Positions 1 through 10,068 of a DNA stretch of 10,286 bases are shown here, in pieces (positions within the stretch are counted from its first letter, which is position 1; the number at the start of each line of letters is the position of its first letter). The stretch covers positions 1-10,286 of the forward strand of contig JAISTY010000013.1 in assembly GCA_031272375.1 (NCBI GenBank), in the 5' to 3' direction. The notes under the pieces are model-generated. The model was not told the DNA's origin, ran no database searches, and was given only the letters and a program-made list of their open reading frames with translations. The translations under genes and the position numbers were made by a program. The DNA comes from Opitutaceae bacterium. Its GTDB lineage: Bacteria; Verrucomicrobiota; Verrucomicrobiia; Opitutales; Opitutaceae.

Positions 1-44
1 GCCGCCGCCCACACCGCCGCGCCCAACAGGATTTTTTTCAGCAT
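1..44 (-). CDS. N-terminus of a putative exported protein (partial)
   Basis: The minus strand opens with ATG at 44-42 and stays open to the window edge, giving M-L-K-K-I-L-L-G-A-A-V-W-A-A. Two lysines followed by a run of hydrophobic and small residues is the usual start of a Sec signal peptide or lipoprotein leader, so the product is probably exported. It lies 72 bp downstream of pyrC on the same strand and could belong to the same transcription unit. There is no Shine-Dalgarno motif in front of the ATG, as for every other gene here. Only 14 codons are visible, so the call rests on the leader alone, the function cannot be named, and a chance open frame is possible. Confidence 0.5.
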   Translation of the reverse strand, partial: MLKKILLGAAVWAA

Positions 45-116
45 AAGCAAATGGGTTTCGTCCCACGGGCTTGTTTCAAACGCCCCCGCCGTCAAGCGCG
101 CCCAGCGCACGCCGGG

Positions 117-1391
117 TCAGGGGAGGACGGGTTCGCCGGCGAGGAAGGTGTGTTTGACGCGTCCGCGGAGTCGGGCGCCGTGCCAGGGGCTGTTGGAGGA
201 CTTGCTGGCGCCTTTTCGGGCGTCGTAGGTCCAGCGCTCATTGGGGTCGAAGAGGCAGATGTCGGCGGGGGCGCCCTCGGACAAGGTGCCGCAGGGGAGG
301 CCGAGGACGCGGGCGGGCTGGCGCGTCATGAGGTCAACGACTTTGGCGAGGGGGAACTTGCTCTGGCGGTGGAGGGTTTCGAGGGTGACGGCGAGGGCGG
401 TTTCGAGGCCGATGATGCCGTTGGGGGCGAGGTCGAATTCCTTGTCCTTTTCGTAATTGGTGTGGGGGGCGTGGTCGGTGCTGACGCAGTCGAGGGTGCC
501 GTCGCGAAGGCCCTCGATGATGGCGAGGCGGTCGGCCTCGGTGCGGAGGGGCGGGTTCATTTTGAAGTTGGTGTCGTAGCCGGCGAGGGCGTCGTCGGTG
601 AGGGCGATGTGGTGCGGGGTGGCCTCGGCGGTGACGGGGGCGCCGCGTTCCTTGGCGCGGCGGAGGATGCCGACGGAGTGGCGGGAGGAAATGTGCTGCA
701 TGTGGACGCGGGCGCCGGTGCGCTCGGCGAGAATGACGTTGCGGGCCACGATCACGTCCTCGGCGGCGTTGGGCCAGCCCTTGAGGCCGAGTTTGAGGGA
801 CATAAGGCCCTCGTTCATGACGGCGCCGGCGGTCATGGAGTGATCCTGGCAGTGGTCCATGACAACGAGGTTGAACATGCGGGCGTATTCGAGGGCGCGG
901 CGCATGAGTTCGTTGGACTGGACGCAGTCGCCGTCGTCGGTGATGGCGACGACGCCGGATTTTTTGAGGGAGCCGATGGGCGCGAGGGTCTGGCCTTTCA
1001 TGCCGACGGTGATGGCGCCGGTTGGGAGGACGCGGATGACGGCGGTGCGGGCGATGGAGTCCTTGATGAGCTGGATGGTGCCGGCGGTGTCGGCGACGGG
1101 GGAGGTGTTGGGCATGCAGACGACGGTGGTGAAGCCGCCGGCGGCGGCGGCGTGGGAGCCGGTCGCGATGGTTTCCTTGTGGGTCTGGCCGGGTTCGCGG
1201 AAGTGGACGTGGATGTCCACGAGGCCGGGGCAGGCGACGAGGCCGGCGGCGTTGATTTTGCGGGCGGCCTTTTTTTCCGCCGGGGAGAGGGAGGCGGTGA
1301 TTTTGCCGTCGCGGGCGAAGAGGTCGCCGGCGGCGTCGCGGTTGTTGGCGGGGTCAATGACGCGGGCGTTGGAGATCCAGAGGGTCGGCAT
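117..1391 (-). CDS. pyrC: Dihydroorotase, class I
   Basis: This 424-residue cytosolic enzyme reversibly cyclises N-carbamoyl-L-aspartate to L-dihydroorotate, the third step of de novo pyrimidine synthesis. The amidohydrolase signature D-I-H-V-H-F-R-E-P-G carries the metal ligands H61 and H63. The rest of the binuclear zinc site is D153 (in T-D-D-G-D; this enzyme class has an aspartate where others have a carboxylated lysine), H180 (M-D-H), H233 (M-Q-H-I-S) and D306 (S-T-D-H-A-P-H). The segment G-G-F-T-T-V-V-C-M-P-N-T near residue 90 is also typical, and the length is normal for the class. ATG at 1391-1389 is the natural start, because the beta-sandwich strand begins within five residues. It lies 51 bp after the methyltransferase and is probably cotranscribed. 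No pyrB is adjacent in the window. A hydantoinase is the main alternative, but the motifs fit dihydroorotase better. Confidence 0.95.
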   Translation of the reverse strand: MPTLWISNARVIDPANNRDAAGDLFARDGKITASLSPAEKKAARKINAAGLVACPGLVDIHVHFREPGQTHKETIATGSHAAAAGGFTTVVCMPNTSPVADTAGTIQLIKDSIARTAVIRVLPTGAITVGMKGQTLAPIGSLKKSGVVAITDDGDCVQSNELMRRALEYARMFNLVVMDHCQDHSMTAGAVMNEGLMSLKLGLKGWPNAAEDVIVARNVILAERTGARVHMQHISSRHSVGILRRAKERGAPVTAEATPHHIALTDDALAGYDTNFKMNPPLRTEADRLAIIEGLRDGTLDCVSTDHAPHTNYEKDKEFDLAPNGIIGLETALAVTLETLHRQSKFPLAKVVDLMTRQPARVLGLPCGTLSEGAPADICLFDPNERWTYDARKGASKSSNSPWHGARLRGRVKHTFLAGEPVLP

Positions 1392-1442
1392 GATTGGGGC
1401 GAGAAATGGGCGCGGGGCGGGCCGTCCGGCAACGTTGAAAAC

Positions 1443-2216
1443 TCACGCCTTGGGGCGGAGGGACAGGACGAACAGGAGCGAGGAGCCGGGGAGTTTGCCG
1501 GGCAGGAGCCTGTGCTCGCACCAAAAGAGGAACGCGAGGAGGCGGTGCGCCAGGAGCGCGGCGCGTCCGCGCGGGGGCGTTATCCGCTCGCTCCGTTTCC
1601 GCCCCGCCAAAAGGAGCAGCCGGGCGGGAAGCCACAGGGCGTGGAAAAAATGGGAGCGGCGCAGGAGCGTCCCGCCGGCGGCGTCCGCGAGGGCCTGGAC
1701 GGAGTTGAAGTCGTGGCGGAGGAAGTGGCCGTTAAGTTCGTCCCAGTTTGACCAGAGGGACATCCGCGCCGGGACGGTTGCCATGACAAAGGCGGCGTTG
1801 GGAAAGGCGGCGCGTGTTTTTTCCAGAAAGCCGGCGGGATCCGGCAGGTGTTCCAGCACGTCCAGCAGCAGGAGGTAGCGGAAGCCGCGGCGCTCGGCTT
1901 CGGGAAGCGCGAAGGCGTCGGTTCCGGCGCGCACAAAATTTTCCGCGCCGGCGACGGGGCTTATGGGAGCCAGTTCGACGCCGCGGACCTCAAAGCCGCG
2001 CGCCCGCAGGGACGCCACGACCACGCCGCGCCCGCAGCCGATTTCCAGCCCCCCCCCCCCGGCGTTCATGGACAACGACTTACGTAATTCGTCGGCGATG
2101 ATGCGGTTGCGCGCGAGCGTCCAGTAATGATGTTGCACGCCGTCGGGGTAGATGGCGTCAAACTGTTCCTTTGCGAAGGCGGTGTCCGGCGGCGGATTTT
2201 TTCGGCGGGCGTTCAT
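1443..2216 (-). CDS. Class I SAM-dependent methyltransferase
   Basis: A 257-residue protein with a Rossmann-type methyltransferase core. Motif I is L-E-I-G-C-G-R-G at 57-64, which binds S-adenosylmethionine. E81 at the end of the second strand would hold the ribose, and D-V-L-E-H-L at 119-124 is the usual post-motif of the Methyltransf_11/23 group. The C-terminal third has hydrophobic stretches (about 193-204 and 225-232) mixed with arginines, suggesting peripheral membrane contact. Such enzymes often modify lipids, quinones or glycans, but the substrate cannot be read here. It follows the glycosyltransferase after 22 bp and precedes pyrC by 51 bp on the same strand. Residues 53-56 are four glycines encoded by an unbroken run of twelve G, unusual in a coding region. 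A one-base change would stop translation early. The fold call is firm; the specific function is unknown. Confidence 0.88.
   Translation of the reverse strand: MNARRKNPPPDTAFAKEQFDAIYPDGVQHHYWTLARNRIIADELRKSLSMNAGGGGLEIGCGRGVVVASLRARGFEVRGVELAPISPVAGAENFVRAGTDAFALPEAERRGFRYLLLLDVLEHLPDPAGFLEKTRAAFPNAAFVMATVPARMSLWSNWDELNGHFLRHDFNSVQALADAAGGTLLRRSHFFHALWLPARLLLLAGRKRSERITPPRGRAALLAHRLLAFLFWCEHRLLPGKLPGSSLLFVLSLRPKA
2049..2060 (-). repeat. 12-base homopolymer G tract inside the methyltransferase gene
   Basis: Twelve consecutive C on the plus strand (G on the coding strand) encode Gly53-Gly56, just before the SAM-binding motif. It is the longest single-base run I see in the window; the others reach about seven. 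Losing one G would bring a TAA at 1963-1961, and gaining one would bring a TGA at 1992-1990. The tract is therefore a plausible on/off switch by slipped-strand mispairing, or a site of sequencing error. Confidence 0.9.
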
Positions 2217-2238
2217 GGTGGGCGGGGCGGTTGGCCGC

Positions 2239-4023
2239 TCACGGATTTTTCGCGGGGGGCGTGGGGGCCGGCGGCGGCGGCGGGACGCGTTTCAGGATGT
2301 GGATGCCCTCGATGTTCGGGTCGTAGCCCTTCACCGGTTTGAACGTCCGCCAGAATAATTCCGGGCGGTGCGTCGGGAGCCAGTAGCAGTCGAGGACGGC
2401 GACGCGCTCGTAGTTCATTTGCGGGCTGTTGAGTTTTTGGAGCGTCGGGACCAGCCATTCCCATAGGACGGGACCGAAGCAAATGATGTAGTCCGGCGGG
2501 ACGCGTCCCATGTAGAATTTCTCCGAGAGGTGTTTCAGATCCTCGCGCGGCGGCCATTGCAGCTGCCAGCCATACACCGGCCCCGGCGAGAGGGGCACCA
2601 AGGCGTGGGCGCAATACCAGGGCAGCACCCAGACGAGCGCGTTTTCGGGGATGTTTTTGTCTATGTAATTTCGCGTGAGCCGGTAGGGGTCCACGCGGGC
2701 GTCCGCCAGCTCGCATAGGTAATCGGCCAGCGTCGAACGCAGGCCGTGGCGCAAGTCGCCGGAGTCCGGCGCGCGCTTTCCCGCGTAGGCGGTGCCGAGC
2801 ACCCTGGGCCAGAGGGGGAAGCGCGCCTCCAGCAGGGGGCCGCCGCTGAGGAGGTTGGTGCCGAAGGCGAGCAGCGCCAGGGGCAGCGCGAAGCACCAGC
2901 GTCCGCGGGTCAGCAGCAGGAGGGTTCGCACGGAAATGAACACAAACAGCGCGATGAGCGGCACGACGTGGCGGACATCCGTGAAGATCCAGCCGCCGCC
3001 CTGTTGCGTGGCCGCCAGCGCCGCGATCGTGCAATAGACGAGCGCGCACAGCCACGCCCGCAGCAGCGGCCGGTCCTTTTTCCAAACCGCGACGGCCAGC
3101 GAGGCGAGCGCCAGCGCGCCGGGGATGAACTCGCAGGAACTCAAGTCCCGCCAGCGGTAGAGCCAGATCTGCGCGTGGTTCAGGAGCGACCATTCGCCGG
3201 TTGTCAGGCGGTCGGCGTCCTGCGTCAGCAAGGGATTGAAGCGCGAGAGGATCATGCCGCACACGAGCGCCGCCGGCGCGAGCGCCGCGACAAGCCGCCG
3301 CCAGTCCCCGCGGAGCCGCCGCCGTTCAAAGACGGCGTAATCCACCGCGAGGGTGCCGAAGAGCATGGCGAAATTCACAACGTTGGAGGCGAACAGGCCG
3401 ATGGAGGCGAGGGACAGGCCGATTAAGAAACGCCGCCCGCCATTCCGGTTCAGATAACAAATCACAACGAGGATGCTGAACAGCAGCGCCAGCGAATAAT
3501 AACGCGCGGAGCGGCAATGGAGGATGAGGGACACGTTACCGATCAACGCGAGGCACGCCAGGACTTGCGCCATGCGGGAGGGCTGGAAACGCCAGAGACC
3601 CCACAGCAGCGCGATGACGGACAACAGGCCGCACAAGGCGAAGGGGAGGCGCAGGGCGGTCTCGTTCTGCCCGAAAAGCAGGACGAAGGGGGCGACGACA
3701 TAGGGCGGCAGGGGCGGCGCGTGGACGTTCCGGCCCTTATGCAAAATGCGGGCGTTGGCATCGTAGCCATACATGTTTTTGCCGCCGTCAACGGTCGCCG
3801 AGCTGATGTCGCCGCCCTGCAAAAGCGCCTTGGTTTGGAAGGCCGTCACCGCCTCGTCGTCCCAGAGCGCGTAGTGCCCCAGCCTGAAAAACAGGAGGAA
3901 CGCGAACACCGCGAGCAGCAGGCCGACGGCAAGGCGCGGGTATTTTTCGGTGGCGGGCGGGTTGGGTTCGTGGCTATGGGCAGGCTCGGTGGCGCTCATG
4001 TGTGCCGCAGGTGGTGGTGACAT
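2239..4023 (-). CDS. GT39-like (GT-C fold) integral membrane glycosyltransferase
   Basis: A 594-residue polytopic membrane protein. After a short hydrophilic N-terminus, a first membrane segment (about 31-49) leads into W-D-D-E-A at 54-58, the acidic motif in the first external loop of PMT/ArnT-type enzymes. R-S-A-R-Y-Y-S-L at 171-178 is also characteristic of this group. Roughly eleven hydrophobic segments run to residue 392. A soluble, probably periplasmic domain fills 395-594 and ends in a proline-rich tail. Family members transfer a sugar from a polyprenyl-phosphate donor to a protein, lipid or glycan outside the membrane; the acceptor here is unknown. ATG at 4023 gives the longest frame, but a second ATG eight codons later (3999) is equally plausible because neither has a ribosome-binding site. 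It sits 75 bp after the oxidoreductase and 22 bp before the methyltransferase on the same strand. Confidence 0.85.
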   Translation of the reverse strand: MSPPPAAHMSATEPAHSHEPNPPATEKYPRLAVGLLLAVFAFLLFFRLGHYALWDDEAVTAFQTKALLQGGDISSATVDGGKNMYGYDANARILHKGRNVHAPPLPPYVVAPFVLLFGQNETALRLPFALCGLLSVIALLWGLWRFQPSRMAQVLACLALIGNVSLILHCRSARYYSLALLFSILVVICYLNRNGGRRFLIGLSLASIGLFASNVVNFAMLFGTLAVDYAVFERRRLRGDWRRLVAALAPAALVCGMILSRFNPLLTQDADRLTTGEWSLLNHAQIWLYRWRDLSSCEFIPGALALASLAVAVWKKDRPLLRAWLCALVYCTIAALAATQQGGGWIFTDVRHVVPLIALFVFISVRTLLLLTRGRWCFALPLALLAFGTNLLSGGPLLEARFPLWPRVLGTAYAGKRAPDSGDLRHGLRSTLADYLCELADARVDPYRLTRNYIDKNIPENALVWVLPWYCAHALVPLSPGPVYGWQLQWPPREDLKHLSEKFYMGRVPPDYIICFGPVLWEWLVPTLQKLNSPQMNYERVAVLDCYWLPTHRPELFWRTFKPVKGYDPNIEGIHILKRVPPPPPAPTPPAKNP

Positions 4024-4098
4024 AAGGGAGGCCGGGCAAGGAGGGAGTTGCAGGCGGAATGGGGCGGCGTGGCGGCGCGGCCTGCCGGCGCGGGTGTT

Positions 4099-5498
4099 TC
4101 AGGGGCGGGAGAGGATGCGTTGGTTGGCGATGGTGATGCCTCCCAGGAGGGCGCCGGTGATGCCGAGATAACCCTGGTCGGTGCCGCAGAGATGCAGGTT
4201 GGAAAGGAAGGTGCGGCCGTCGCGGATTTTTCGCGGTGAGCCGTAGATGGCGCCGTTGAGACGCCCGGTGAAGCGCACGATGGTTTTCGGGGTGAACATG
4301 TCGGTCGCGAGGGGCGCGAGGGCGGCGTCGTCAACGGGCGGGAGGAAGCGCCGCGCGGAGGTCTGGAGGCGGGCGAGGGCAGCCTGTTTTTGGAGGTGGT
4401 ATTCGCCAGGCGGCAGCTTGTCCCAGAGGGCGTGGTTGGCGAGGCAGGTGCAGCGGAAGACGCCTTCGGGGAGGTCGCGCCCGCCGTAGTCGAAGTTGTT
4501 GGGGAAGCAGATGACGCCGGAGCGTGTGTCCACAAGCCCGGCGGCGGGTTCGTGGACGGGGTTTTGGGTTTCGTTGAAGAAGACGATGGTGTCGCCGGTC
4601 CAGGCCGGCGGCAGCTTGGGGAGGAGGGTGATGGTCTCGGCGAAGGAGAGCCGGCCGACGGGGTGCTCGGCGTCGGGCGGGGGGCGGAGGAGGCGGCCGG
4701 TCTCCGGCGCGCCGGCGGTGGAGAGGATGTGGTCGGCGGTGAGGGTTTCGCCGTTTTCGAGGACGAGGGCGGTGGCGCGGGCGGTGTCGTGGAGGATGGC
4801 TTTGACGGGGGTTTTCATGCGGCGCTCGCCGCCGGCCTCGCGGTATTTTTGGAGGAGGACGCGGATGATTTGGCGGACGCCCTCGAAGGGGCGCGCGAAG
4901 CCCTCAAGGTAGAGGGCGCGGAACATGATGGCGAACTGGGCAGCGTCCATGTCGCCCGGCGTGGGGCTGCCGTAATACAGGAGGGGGAGGAGGAGCATGT
5001 CGGCGAGGAGGGGGTCCGTGATGCGCCGGCGGATGATCTGGCGGGCGGAGAGGCCGGCGGGCGGGGCGGCCTCGAGGCCGGGGACGTCGGCGGCGAGGCG
5101 GCGGAAGGCGTCGGCCTGCGAGGGGAACTCGCGGGCGATTTCGGCTTCGAGGAGACCGATGTCGTTGGAGAAGCGGAGGGAAACGGGGGCGGCGGCGCCG
5201 AAGGTGACGCGGGATTGTTTCTGGGGGCGGAGGCCGAGTTCGTCGCGTTCGACGCGGAGCTGCCGGAGGATTTTCCCGAGGGGCGTGCCGCGGACGCCGG
5301 GGGGGACGAAGTTGGTCATGGCGTGGAGGCCGACGTCGAAGGGGCGTCCGTTGAGGGAGTAGAAACCGTTGAGGCCGCCGGGGGCGTTGTGGCGTTCAAG
5401 GATGACGACGCGCCTGCCGAAGTGGGCGAGGCGGATGCCGGCGGCGAGGCCCGACATGCCGGCGCCGATGATGGCGGTGTGGTAGTGGGAGGAGGCGT

Positions 5499-5502
<4 letters not shown>
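4099..5502 (-). CDS. CrtI/phytoene desaturase-like FAD-dependent oxidoreductase
   Basis: A 467-residue flavoprotein of the COG1233 type. The N-terminus carries the dinucleotide-binding fold G-A-G-M-S-G at 13-18, an acidic residue at the end of the second strand (E36), and P-G-G at 41-43. The last 32 residues hold the closing FAD motif C-G-T-D-Q-G-Y-L-G-I-T-G-A-L. Relatives include phytoene desaturases, carotenoid isomerases and ketolases, and retinol saturases. The exact reaction is not decidable from the sequence, and no phytoene synthase is nearby, so I give no gene symbol. The start is GTG at 5502-5500, overlapping the typA stop as GTGA. This fits translational coupling to typA, and the FAD fold begins within ten residues of it. 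It would be transcribed with typA and the glycosyltransferase downstream. An isoprenoid-derived substrate is a family-based guess. Confidence 0.85.
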
Positions 5503-7313
<1,811 letters not shown>

Positions 7314-7340
7314 GGTGTCGGAGGGAGGGGCGGCCCGCGT

Positions 7341-7383
7341 GGAAAAACCGCGCACGGTTGCCGGCGCCGCGCATGAGGCAACC
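7341..7383 (-). promoter_or_regulatory. Attenuator-like alternative hairpins in the typA leader
   Basis: Read on the minus strand, GGTTGCC (7383-7377) can pair with GGCAACC (7362-7356) across a 14-base loop. Alternatively AACCG (7359-7355) can pair with CGGTT (7350-7346) across TGCG, followed directly by three more T. The two stems share bases 7359-7356, so only one can form at a time. The second has the shape of a short intrinsic terminator 28 bases before the typA start. The stems are only 7 and 5 bp, so chance in GC-rich DNA is a real possibility. Confidence 0.3.
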
Positions 7384-7439
7384 CAAAACCGGGCGCGCCG
7401 GGCGGGCGGGCGTTGCGCGGCCCTTCCCGCGGGGGCGTT

Positions 7440-7455
7440 TTCCGTGCTTCCGTGC
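7440..7455. repeat. Perfect tandem repeat of an 8-mer
   Basis: TTCCGTGC occurs twice in direct succession, ending 41 bases before the cysS ATG. It may be a regulator's paired direct sites, a remnant of replication slippage, or chance. No known operator matches that I recognise. Confidence 0.6.
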
Positions 7456-7496
7456 CCGGCAAAATCCCATACCCGTCCCCGTCTGATTTCACCGAC

Positions 7497-8894
7497 ATGA
7501 TCCGCCTCCACGACTCCCTCACCCGTTCCCCCCGCGAACTGGCGCCCGCGCAACCCGACGGCGTTTTCCGTTTCTACAACTGCGGCCCCACCGTCTATGC
7601 CGCCGCCCACATCGGCAACTTCCGCACGTTCCTCGTCAACGACCTCCTCCGCCGCCTCCTGGAGCTTGAGTTCGGGCCGGGGCGCGTCCTCCACGTCCGC
7701 AACATCACCGATGTTGACGACAAGACCATCCGGCGCGCCCGCGAGGAGGGCCGCCCCCTCGGGGATGTCACGCGGCAATGGACGGAGAAGTTCCACGCCG
7801 ACTGCGCCGCCCTCAACATGCTGCCGCCCCACCACGAGCCGCGGGCCACCGGGCGCATCGCCGACCAGGTAGACATGATCAACAGCCTCCTCGCGAAGGG
7901 CCACGCCTACACGGCGTCCGACGGCTCCGTTTATTTCAAAATCTCCAGCTTTCCCGATTACGGCGCCCTCTCCCGCGTCCGGGAGCGCGAACTCAAGCGC
8001 GGGGTTTCCGGCGCGCCCGCCGGGGCCGCCGACGCCGACGAAAAGGAGGACGGCACCGATTTCGCCCTCTGGAAGGCGGCCAAGCCCGACGACGGCCCCA
8101 ACCGCTGGTCCGGACCGCGCGGCGCCGCCGAGGGGCGCCCCGGCTGGCACATCGAATGCTCCGCCATGAGCCGGGCGCTCCTCGGCCCGACGCTCGACCT
8201 GCACACCGGCGGCGTGGACCTGCTTTTCCCGCATCACGAAAACGAGATCGCCCAGTCGCAGTGCTGCAACGGCGTCACCTTCTCGCGCCACTGGTATCAC
8301 AGCGAGCACCTCCTCGTTGACGGGCGGAAAATGTCAAAGTCCCTCGGCAACCTTTACACCCTCGACCAGCTGCGCGGCATGGGGCACCCGCCCGCCGTCC
8401 TCCGCTACGCGCTCCTCGCCGGGCATCCCCGCAAGCAGCTCAACTTCACCCTCGGCAGCCTCCACGCCGCCGGAAAGGCGCTCGCGACCCTCCGCAACTA
8501 CCGCGCCCGCCTCGCGGAGCGCCCCGCCGCGGCCAACGCCCCCGCCGCCGCGGAACGCACGCCCTTTGACGCCGTCCTCGGCCACCTGCGCGACGACCTC
8601 AACACGCCCGCCGCCCTCGGCGCGCTCTTCACCATCGCCGCCGAAAAGCCGGCGTCCGCCTCGCTCGGTGAGTTCGACCGTGTCATCGGCGTTTTCGGCT
8701 TCGACCTCTCCGAACCGGAGCCGCGACAAGCCGCCGCGATCCCCGATGAGATCCGCCGCCTCGCCGGGCTGCGCTGGGCGGCGAAACAATCGAAAAACTT
8801 CGCCGAGGCCGACCGTCTCCGCGCCGAGATCGCCGCCGCCGGCTGGACGATGCTCGACGCCAAGGCGGACTACACCCTCGTTCCGAAAAAATAA
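7497..8894 (+). CDS. cysS: Cysteinyl-tRNA synthetase
   Basis: A 465-residue cytosolic class I aminoacyl-tRNA synthetase that charges tRNA-Cys with cysteine; the E. coli enzyme has 461 residues. The ATP-binding HIGH motif appears as H-I-G-N at 38-41, and K-M-S-K-S stands at 278-282. The cysteine-selecting zinc would be held by C29 (C-G-P-T-V-Y), C221 (G-W-H-I-E-C), H246 and E250, with the same 25- and 4-residue spacing as in E. coli. ATG at 7497 is chosen because [10 protein letters not shown] aligns with the family N-terminus; the 28 codons before it in frame have no counterpart. It is the only plus-strand gene in the window. It is divergent from typA and ends nine bases from the convergent sugar kinase, with no clear terminator between. 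Confidence 0.97.
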   Translation: MIRLHDSLTRSPRELAPAQPDGVFRFYNCGPTVYAAAHIGNFRTFLVNDLLRRLLELEFGPGRVLHVRNITDVDDKTIRRAREEGRPLGDVTRQWTEKFHADCAALNMLPPHHEPRATGRIADQVDMINSLLAKGHAYTASDGSVYFKISSFPDYGALSRVRERELKRGVSGAPAGAADADEKEDGTDFALWKAAKPDDGPNRWSGPRGAAEGRPGWHIECSAMSRALLGPTLDLHTGGVDLLFPHHENEIAQSQCCNGVTFSRHWYHSEHLLVDGRKMSKSLGNLYTLDQLRGMGHPPAVLRYALLAGHPRKQLNFTLGSLHAAGKALATLRNYRARLAERPAAANAPAAAERTPFDAVLGHLRDDLNTPAALGALFTIAAEKPASASLGEFDRVIGVFGFDLSEPEPRQAAAIPDEIRRLAGLRWAAKQSKNFAEADRLRAEIAAAGWTMLDAKADYTLVPKK

Positions 8895-8903
8895 GCCGCC
8901 GCC

Positions 8904-10016
8904 TCAATTCCAGGAACCGAGAAGGGCGATGATGGCGGGGACGTCGGGGCTGACGCCCGTGCGGACGTAATGGCCGGAGGTGCACACGCCGGTCGCGAGG
9001 CATTCCTCCGGTTGCAGGCCGAGGAGCTGGGCGTTGCAAAAGCCCGCGTTGAAATGGTCGCCGGCACCGGTGGTGATGAGCGGCTTCTCGACGTAGGGGC
9101 CGGGAATCCACGCGGTCCGCCCGTCCGCGGTCGCGCAGGCGGCGGATTCCTTCGGATGCACGACCACCGTCGAGACGCGGAGTTTTTCGCGGATGTCGGA
9201 GGCCATCTGGCGAAGCCCCGCCTCGTCGGCGCGCGTCGTGGCGAAGCCGAGGGCGGCGTCCACCTGCTGGGCCTCCTTGAGGTTGAGGCCGAAAGTCACC
9301 CGCCCGAACGCCTCGAAGCGGGAGACAAGGCCGAGCACCTCGAGCAAATCCTCCTTGGAGCGTTTTTCCGGGTCGGCGAGGTCGAAGAAGAAAACGCGCT
9401 CCCTCGGCGGCAGCTTGGGGAGGACGTTCTCAACGATGCCGCGGAAAAGCGCGGTGGCGTTGGGAATCATCGTCCAGTTGACGAGGGAGACGAGGTCGGC
9501 CTCCGCGAGCGTCCTGACGAGCGTGTCCCCGCCGACGGCCCCGATGACGCGCTCATAGGTGATCTCGTCGAGGGAACGCATCTGGCCGAGCATCAGTTTG
9601 CCGTCGTCGAACTCGACCGCGATGGTGTGCGCGGGGTTGACGAGGGAGTGGACGGTCGCGCGGGCGGCGAAGTCGCGGAAGACGGGGTGGATGTCCGGGG
9701 CGCCGAGCGCGCCGATGTAGGTGAGGCGCGCGCCGGCGGCGAGGATGGCGTTGGCCATGATGGGGCCGTTGCCGCCGAGTTTGTCCATGCGCGGATAAAG
9801 CTCGATGTTGGTGGACTTGCCGGCGGCGGCGATGATGCGCCGGCCAAAGGCCTCGATGGTTTCGATGGGCGTGAAGGCGTCGCCCTGCGCCTTGCGGAGG
9901 GCGACGGGCGTGACGAGCGTGTCAACAAAGCCGTCGAAGCCGACAACGGCGGATTTTCGGGCGAGCAAAGCCCCGTTTTTTTCGAGGGCGGCGATGGCGC
10001 GGGTTTTGAAGTTCAT
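8904..10016 (-). CDS. PfkB/ribokinase-family carbohydrate kinase
   Basis: A 370-residue cytosolic kinase that should phosphorylate a sugar, sugar phosphate or nucleoside using ATP. The second PfkB signature, T-T-G-A-G-D-H-F-N-A-G-F, lies at 315-326 with D320 as the predicted catalytic base and G-A-G-D forming the anion hole. G-F-D-G-F near residue 26 and G-G-N-G-P near 81 make the substrate end, and N-L-K-E at 245-248 is the conserved N-x-x-E. The protein is longer than ribokinase (about 310), with an extended N-terminal part. The substrate cannot be assigned: no transporter or sugar pathway gene is adjacent. It lies 82 bp after ispE on the same strand and converges with cysS. The start ATG at 10016-10014 has no Shine-Dalgarno motif. 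Confidence 0.88.
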   Translation of the reverse strand: MNFKTRAIAALEKNGALLARKSAVVGFDGFVDTLVTPVALRKAQGDAFTPIETIEAFGRRIIAAAGKSTNIELYPRMDKLGGNGPIMANAILAAGARLTYIGALGAPDIHPVFRDFAARATVHSLVNPAHTIAVEFDDGKLMLGQMRSLDEITYERVIGAVGGDTLVRTLAEADLVSLVNWTMIPNATALFRGIVENVLPKLPPRERVFFFDLADPEKRSKEDLLEVLGLVSRFEAFGRVTFGLNLKEAQQVDAALGFATTRADEAGLRQMASDIREKLRVSTVVVHPKESAACATADGRTAWIPGPYVEKPLITTGAGDHFNAGFCNAQLLGLQPEECLATGVCTSGHYVRTGVSPDVPAIIALLGSWN

Positions 10017-10042
10017 GGGCGCGGGTGGATTGAGGCGTGGAG

Positions 10043-10052
10043 GGAAATTTCC
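10043..10052. other. Perfect 10-bp palindrome upstream of the sugar kinase
   Basis: GGAAATTTCC reads the same on both strands and sits 26 bases before the kinase start, an AT-rich core in otherwise GC-rich DNA. A dimeric regulator could bind it, but no known operator is recognised. Confidence 0.35.
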
Positions 10053-10068
10053 GTGATGCCGCGGGCAA

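Larger units (their letters stand above)
7314..7496. promoter_or_regulatory. Divergent intergenic region between typA and cysS
   Basis: These 183 bp must hold the promoters or leaders of both genes, since their starts point away from each other. No convincing -35/-10 pair could be found on either strand; the region is very GC-rich, with only short A/T patches. It contains a tandem 8-base repeat (7440-7455) and two overlapping inverted repeats (7346-7383). Neither start codon is preceded by a Shine-Dalgarno motif. Confidence 0.6.

Noticed and set aside
67..95. TTGACG as a -35 box for the gene at the left edge
   Set aside because: At 17-base spacing the -10 position reads AAGCCC, which does not resemble a promoter hexamer.
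51..1751. Plus-strand open frame of 566 codons opposite pyrC and the end of the methyltransferase gene
   Set aside because: It is a composition shadow: strong third-position G/C bias on the minus strand leaves few stops on the other. The translation is dominated by Gly, Ala, Val, Glu and Asp with no domain.
2265..2283. GGC-repeat stretch near the end of the glycosyltransferase gene
   Set aside because: Interrupted triplet run explained by the proline-rich C-terminal tail; in-frame length change would not break the gene.
2213..3262. Minus-strand open frame of 349 codons overlapping the glycosyltransferase gene in another frame
   Set aside because: Arg/Ala/Pro-rich out-of-frame shadow; the overlapping frame has clear membrane segments and GT39-type motifs.
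7413..7496. Upstream TTG start for cysS adding 28 residues
   Set aside because: The added residues have no counterpart in the family, and the ATG at 7497 matches the usual N-terminus.
7314..8309. In-frame upstream extension of typA by 332 codons
   Set aside because: It runs antisense through cysS, shows no recognisable domain, and the TypA family begins exactly at the ATG at 7313.
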